The notes beneath the pieces are model-generated. The model searched no databases, was not told the origin of the DNA, and saw only the letters and a list, made by a program, of their open reading frames with translations. A DNA stretch of 64,000 bases, from assembly GCF_026343335.1 (NCBI RefSeq), contig NZ_JAPELX010000001.1, forward strand, positions 6,634,001-6,698,000, in the 5' to 3' direction. Below are positions 60,781 through 64,000 of the stretch, one piece after another (the first letter of the stretch is position 1; every line of letters starts with the position of its first letter). Source of the DNA: Streptomyces sp. NBC_00078 (GTDB taxonomy: Bacteria; Actinomycetota; Actinomycetes; Streptomycetales; Streptomycetaceae). The translations under genes were made by a program, and so were the position numbers.

Positions 60781-60794
60781 TCGAAGCGCTTCGA
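60781..60794. promoter_or_regulatory. Second LacI-type operator upstream of the regulator
   Basis: A perfect copy of TCGAAGCGCTTCGA, 76 bases from the first, so a looped repressor-DNA complex is possible. The rest of the 60675-61183 interval holds no gene I can support; the promoter of the acyl-CoA dehydrogenase must also be here. Confidence 0.7.
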
Positions 60795-61183
60795 CACCTT
60801 TCTTTTCCGAGGTGTCGTTTCTGCGGGCGCGGCGGCCTCTCCGGCTCCCGGCGGCCACGGGAAAGCCGTACCCCGAACCGTCCCCCGGAAGGCCCGCCGA
60901 TGCAACACCGCCGCACCGGGTGCCGCAACCGTGCTGCATCACATCCGCCGGCACCCGTCTGGCGCAACCCCTCCGGCGACGACGGACAGGTCTCCGGAAC
61001 CGGGTCCGGCACCCGGCTCCTCAAGGGTGCGGGCCGGCTGGACACCGGAGCGTACTCCGTCAACATCGGCCGAACGGCTGCGCAAAGGGTGGTGGGGGCG
61101 TCCGGGATCGGGTACATACGATCGAGTAGCACCCGTCGGTAGCCAAACGGCCCATGATCCCGATTCGCGGCGAGGTGACCCTC

Positions 61184-63118
61184 ATGTCCGCCAGCCCCAC
61201 CACCAAACCCACCGTCTCCGAACGGGAGGCCCGCCAGGTGGCGGAGGCGGCCCGGGAACAGGAGTGGCGCAAGCCCAGCTTCGCCAAGGAACTGTTCCTG
61301 GGCCGCTTCCGGCTCGACCTGGTCCACCCGCACCCCATGCCCTCCACGGAGGCCGTGCAGAGCGGCGAGGAGTTCCTCGCCAAGCTCCGCGACTTCTGCG
61401 AGACCAAGGTCGACAGTGCGCTGATCGAGCGCGAGGCCCGCATCCCCGACGAGGTCATCAACGGCCTCAAGGAACTCGGCGCCCTCGGCATGAAGATCGA
61501 CACCAAGTACGGCGGTCTCGGTCTCACACAGGTGTACTACAACAAGGCGCTCGCGCTCGCGGGTTCGGCCTCCCCCGCGATCGGTGTGCTGCTGTCGGCG
61601 CACCAGTCGATCGGCCTGCCGCAGCCGCTGAAGCTGTTCGGCACCCCCGAGCAGAAGGAGCAGTTCCTGCCCCGGTGCGCCCGCACCGACATCAGCGCCT
61701 TCCTGCTGACCGAGCCCGACGTCGGGTCCGACCCGGCCAGGCTCGCGACGACCGCGGTGCCCGAGGGGGACGACTACGTCCTCGACGGGGTGAAGCTGTG
61801 GACGACCAACGGCGTGGTCGCCGACCTGCTGGTCGTGATGGCCCGGGTGCCGAAGAGCGAGGGCCACAAGGGCGGCATCACGGCGTTCGTCGTGGAGACC
61901 AACTCGCCCGGCATCACCGTCGAGAACCGCAACGCCTTCATGGGCCTGCGCGGGATCGAGAACGGCGTCACCCGCTTCCACCAGGTCCGGGTCCCCGCCG
62001 CTCACCGCATCGGCCCGGAGGGTGCGGGCCTGAAGATCGCACTGACCACCCTCAACACCGGCCGCCTCTCCCTTCCGGCCTCCTGCGTGGCCGCCGGGAA
62101 GTGGTGTCTGAAGATCGCCCGTGAGTGGTCGGCGGCCCGCGAGCAGTGGGGCAAGCCGATCGCCCACCACGAGGCGGTCGGGTCCAAGATCTCCTTCATC
62201 GCGGCGACGACCTTCGCCCTGGAGGCCGTACTGGACCTGTCCTCGCAGATGGCCGACGAGAACCGCAACGACATCCGTATCGAGGGCGCGCTGGCCAAGC
62301 TCTACGCCTCCGAGATGGGCTGGCTGATCGCCGACGAACTCGTCCAGATCCGCGGCGGCCGCGGCTTCGAGACGGCGGCGTCCCTGGCCGCCCGCGGCGA
62401 ACGGGCCGTCCCGGCCGAACAGGTCCTGCGCGACCTGCGCATCAACCGCATCTTCGAGGGCTCGACCGAGATCATGCACCTGCTGATCGCGCGCGAGGCC
62501 GTGGACGCCCACCTCTCGGTGGCCGGCGACCTCATCGACCCGGACAAGTCCCTCCAGGACAAGGCGAAGGCGGGCGCGAACGCGGGCGTCTTCTACGCCA
62601 AGTGGCTGCCTAAGCTGGTCGCGGGACAGGGCCAACTCCCGGGCACCTACGGCGAGTTCCGCCACGAGGTGGACCTGTCCCGGCATCTGCGCTACGTCGA
62701 GCGCAACGCCCGCAAGCTGGCCCGCTCCACCTTCTACGCCATGTCCCGCTGGCAGGGCCGCATGGAGACCAAGCAGGGCTTTCTGGGCCGCATCGTCGAC
62801 ATCGGCGCGGAGCTGTTCGCGATGAGCGCGGCCTGCGTACGGGCGGAACTCCTGCGCAGCCAGGGCGAGCACGGCCGCGAGGCCTACCAGCTGGCCGACG
62901 TCTTCTGCCGCCAGTCCCGCATCCGCGTCGAGGAACTCTTCAACCGCCTGTGGACCAACACCGACGACCTCGACCGCAAGCTGGTCAAGGGCATCATGTC
63001 GGGCACCTACAAGTGGCTGGAGGAGGGCATCGTCGACCCCTCGGGCGACGGACCGTGGATCGCCGCGGCGGACCCGGGGCCTTCCGAACACGAGAACGTC
63101 CACCGCCCGATCCGGTGA
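61184..63118 (+). CDS. Acyl-CoA dehydrogenase (long-chain/VLCAD-like)
   Basis: 644 residues, longer than standard acyl-CoA dehydrogenases (about 390) because of a C-terminal extension like that of VLCAD and ACAD9. Motifs: FLLTEPDVGSDPA (FAD and substrate contacts), KLWTTNGVVADLLVVMA, the DEL/IRGGRGFE segment and RINRIFEGSTEIMHLLIA, where the Glu is the candidate catalytic base. The ATG at 61184 follows CGAGGTG; an ATG ten codons earlier is less likely. It would introduce the first double bond in fatty-acid beta-oxidation. It is not linked to its neighbours by function. Confidence 0.9.
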   Translation: MSASPTTKPTVSEREARQVAEAAREQEWRKPSFAKELFLGRFRLDLVHPHPMPSTEAVQSGEEFLAKLRDFCETKVDSALIEREARIPDEVINGLKELGALGMKIDTKYGGLGLTQVYYNKALALAGSASPAIGVLLSAHQSIGLPQPLKLFGTPEQKEQFLPRCARTDISAFLLTEPDVGSDPARLATTAVPEGDDYVLDGVKLWTTNGVVADLLVVMARVPKSEGHKGGITAFVVETNSPGITVENRNAFMGLRGIENGVTRFHQVRVPAAHRIGPEGAGLKIALTTLNTGRLSLPASCVAAGKWCLKIAREWSAAREQWGKPIAHHEAVGSKISFIAATTFALEAVLDLSSQMADENRNDIRIEGALAKLYASEMGWLIADELVQIRGGRGFETAASLAARGERAVPAEQVLRDLRINRIFEGSTEIMHLLIAREAVDAHLSVAGDLIDPDKSLQDKAKAGANAGVFYAKWLPKLVAGQGQLPGTYGEFRHEVDLSRHLRYVERNARKLARSTFYAMSRWQGRMETKQGFLGRIVDIGAELFAMSAACVRAELLRSQGEHGREAYQLADVFCRQSRIRVEELFNRLWTNTDDLDRKLVKGIMSGTYKWLEEGIVDPSGDGPWIAAADPGPSEHENVHRPIR

Positions 63119-63213
63119 TCGATCCATGACGGGACGTCCCTCTCGGCCCCCCGTGCGGGGGATGAGGGGGACGCACTGTCCTCACACACGGTCCTTACGG
63201 CAACAATGGAGGG

Positions 63214-64000
63214 ATGAGCGACAGTCCAGCCCCCTCAGGGTCTCTGCCCCACGCCCTGGCCGACCCGCACCTCGTGTACGACCCCGTGGCGGGCGACGGC
63301 CCGAAGGACGTGGTGATCCTCGGCTCCACCGGCTCGATCGGCACCCAGGCCATCGACCTCGTGCTGCGCAACCCCGACCGGTTCCGGGTCACCGGGCTCT
63401 CGGCCAACGGCGGCCGGATCGCCCTTCTCGCCGAGCAGGCGCACCGGCTCCGGGTGCGGGCGGTCGCGGTCGCCCGCGAGGACGTCGTACCGCAGCTGCG
63501 CGAGGCGCTGGCCGGCCTGTACGGCGCGGGAGAGCCGACGCCCGAGATCCTCGCCGGTCCGGAGGCGGCCAACCGGCTCGCCGCGTCCCCCTGCCACACC
63601 GTCCTGAACGGCATCACCGGCTCCATCGGCCTCGCCCCGACCCTCGCCGCCCTGGAGGCGGGCCGCACTCTCGCGCTCGCCAACAAGGAGTCGCTCATCG
63701 TCGGCGGCCCGCTGGTCAGGGCGCTGGCCAAGCCCGGGCAGATCATCCCGGTCGACTCCGAGCACGCGGCCCTGTTCCAGGCGCTCGCGGCCGGCACGCG
63801 CGCGGATGTGCGCAAGCTCGTCGTCACGGCGTCCGGCGGCCCCTTCCGCGGCCGTACGAAGGCCGAACTGGCGAACGTCACCGTCGAGGACGCCCTCGCC
63901 CACCCCACCTGGGCGATGGGCCCGGTGATCACGATCAACTCCGCGACCTTGGTCAACAAGGGCCTGGAGGTCATCGAGGCACACTTGCTGTACGACATTC
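63214..64000 (+). CDS. dxr: 1-deoxy-D-xylulose-5-phosphate reductoisomerase (5' part, cut by the window end)
   Basis: The first 262 codons are present and the frame is open at the end of the window. Dxr catalyses the NADPH-dependent conversion of DXP to MEP in the isoprenoid pathway. The NADPH-binding VVILGSTGSIGTQAIDLVL is at about residue 32, ALANKESLIVGG at about 155 and the metal/substrate site IPVDSEHAALFQAL at about 175. GGAGGG lies directly against the ATG at 63214, with no spacer, so the ribosome binding site must be elsewhere or the message is leaderless. An N-terminal extension of about 30 residues is typical of Streptomyces. Confidence 0.93.
   Translation, partial: MSDSPAPSGSLPHALADPHLVYDPVAGDGPKDVVILGSTGSIGTQAIDLVLRNPDRFRVTGLSANGGRIALLAEQAHRLRVRAVAVAREDVVPQLREALAGLYGAGEPTPEILAGPEAANRLAASPCHTVLNGITGSIGLAPTLAALEAGRTLALANKESLIVGGPLVRALAKPGQIIPVDSEHAALFQALAAGTRADVRKLVVTASGGPFRGRTKAELANVTVEDALAHPTWAMGPVITINSATLVNKGLEVIEAHLLYDI

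Noticed and set aside
1-64000. Natural-product gene cluster or prophage
   Set aside because: No PKS, NRPS, terpene synthase, lanthipeptide, terminase, capsid or integrase genes were seen.

Overview
The window is chromosomal DNA from a high-GC actinomycete, almost certainly a Streptomyces. The signs are very GC-rich third codon positions, frequent GTG/TTG starts, Tat and lipoprotein signals, class E/F sortase substrates, a MsiK-dependent type of sugar transporter, and Streptomyces-type dispersed hairpin repeats. From memory, gene order from rlmN through the polyamine/GABA genes to dxr resembles the S. coelicolor region around SCO5645-SCO5694; this needs checking. I saw no tRNA, rRNA, CRISPR array or prophage.

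Layout. 1-6.5 kb: a small membrane protein, rlmN, then a TPP riboswitch driving a three-gene thiamine-type ABC importer, and a mycothiol-dependent isomerase-family protein. 6.5-11.2 kb (minus strand): an LAETG cell-wall protein, a LOG-family protein, a VOC protein and a two-gene ABC system whose ATPase has degenerate motifs. 11.4-14.9 kb: a class III aminotransferase, a divergent Lrp-type regulator and an aminoaldehyde dehydrogenase. 14.9-24.7 kb is accessory: remnants of a glycoside hydrolase and an IS5-type transposase, a YceI protein, a sortase/substrate pair, two ECF-type sigma factors (one fused to its own anti-sigma-like, membrane-anchored tail), GDPD, adenosine deaminase, a DUF4190-type protein and a NADAR protein, with several tandem repeats. 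24.9-32.1 kb: a second aminoaldehyde dehydrogenase, potDABC and a gamma-glutamylputrescine-oxidase-type flavoprotein in one operon. 33.8-42.5 kb: gabT, an ATP-binding membrane protein, an inserted TnpB element, a PucR regulator and a GabD-type dehydrogenase. Together 11.4-42.5 kb encode polyamine uptake and most of the route putrescine -> aminobutyraldehyde -> GABA -> succinate semialdehyde -> succinate.

42.6-60.7 kb is the most striking part: a compact locus that looks like a complete xyloglucan utilisation system. It has two secreted endoglucanases (GH74, GH12), a CUT1 oligosaccharide importer without its own ATPase, and four enzymes without signal peptides that fit side-chain and backbone removal: GH95 (fucose), GH42 (galactose), GH31 (xylose) and GH3 (glucose). 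A LacI-type regulator sits at the right end, and the palindrome TCGAAGCGCTTCGA (or a one-base variant) occurs beside the promoters of both transport/hydrolase units and twice in front of the lacI-type gene. A secreted chorismate mutase lies inside the locus. The window ends with an acyl-CoA dehydrogenase and the 5' part of dxr.
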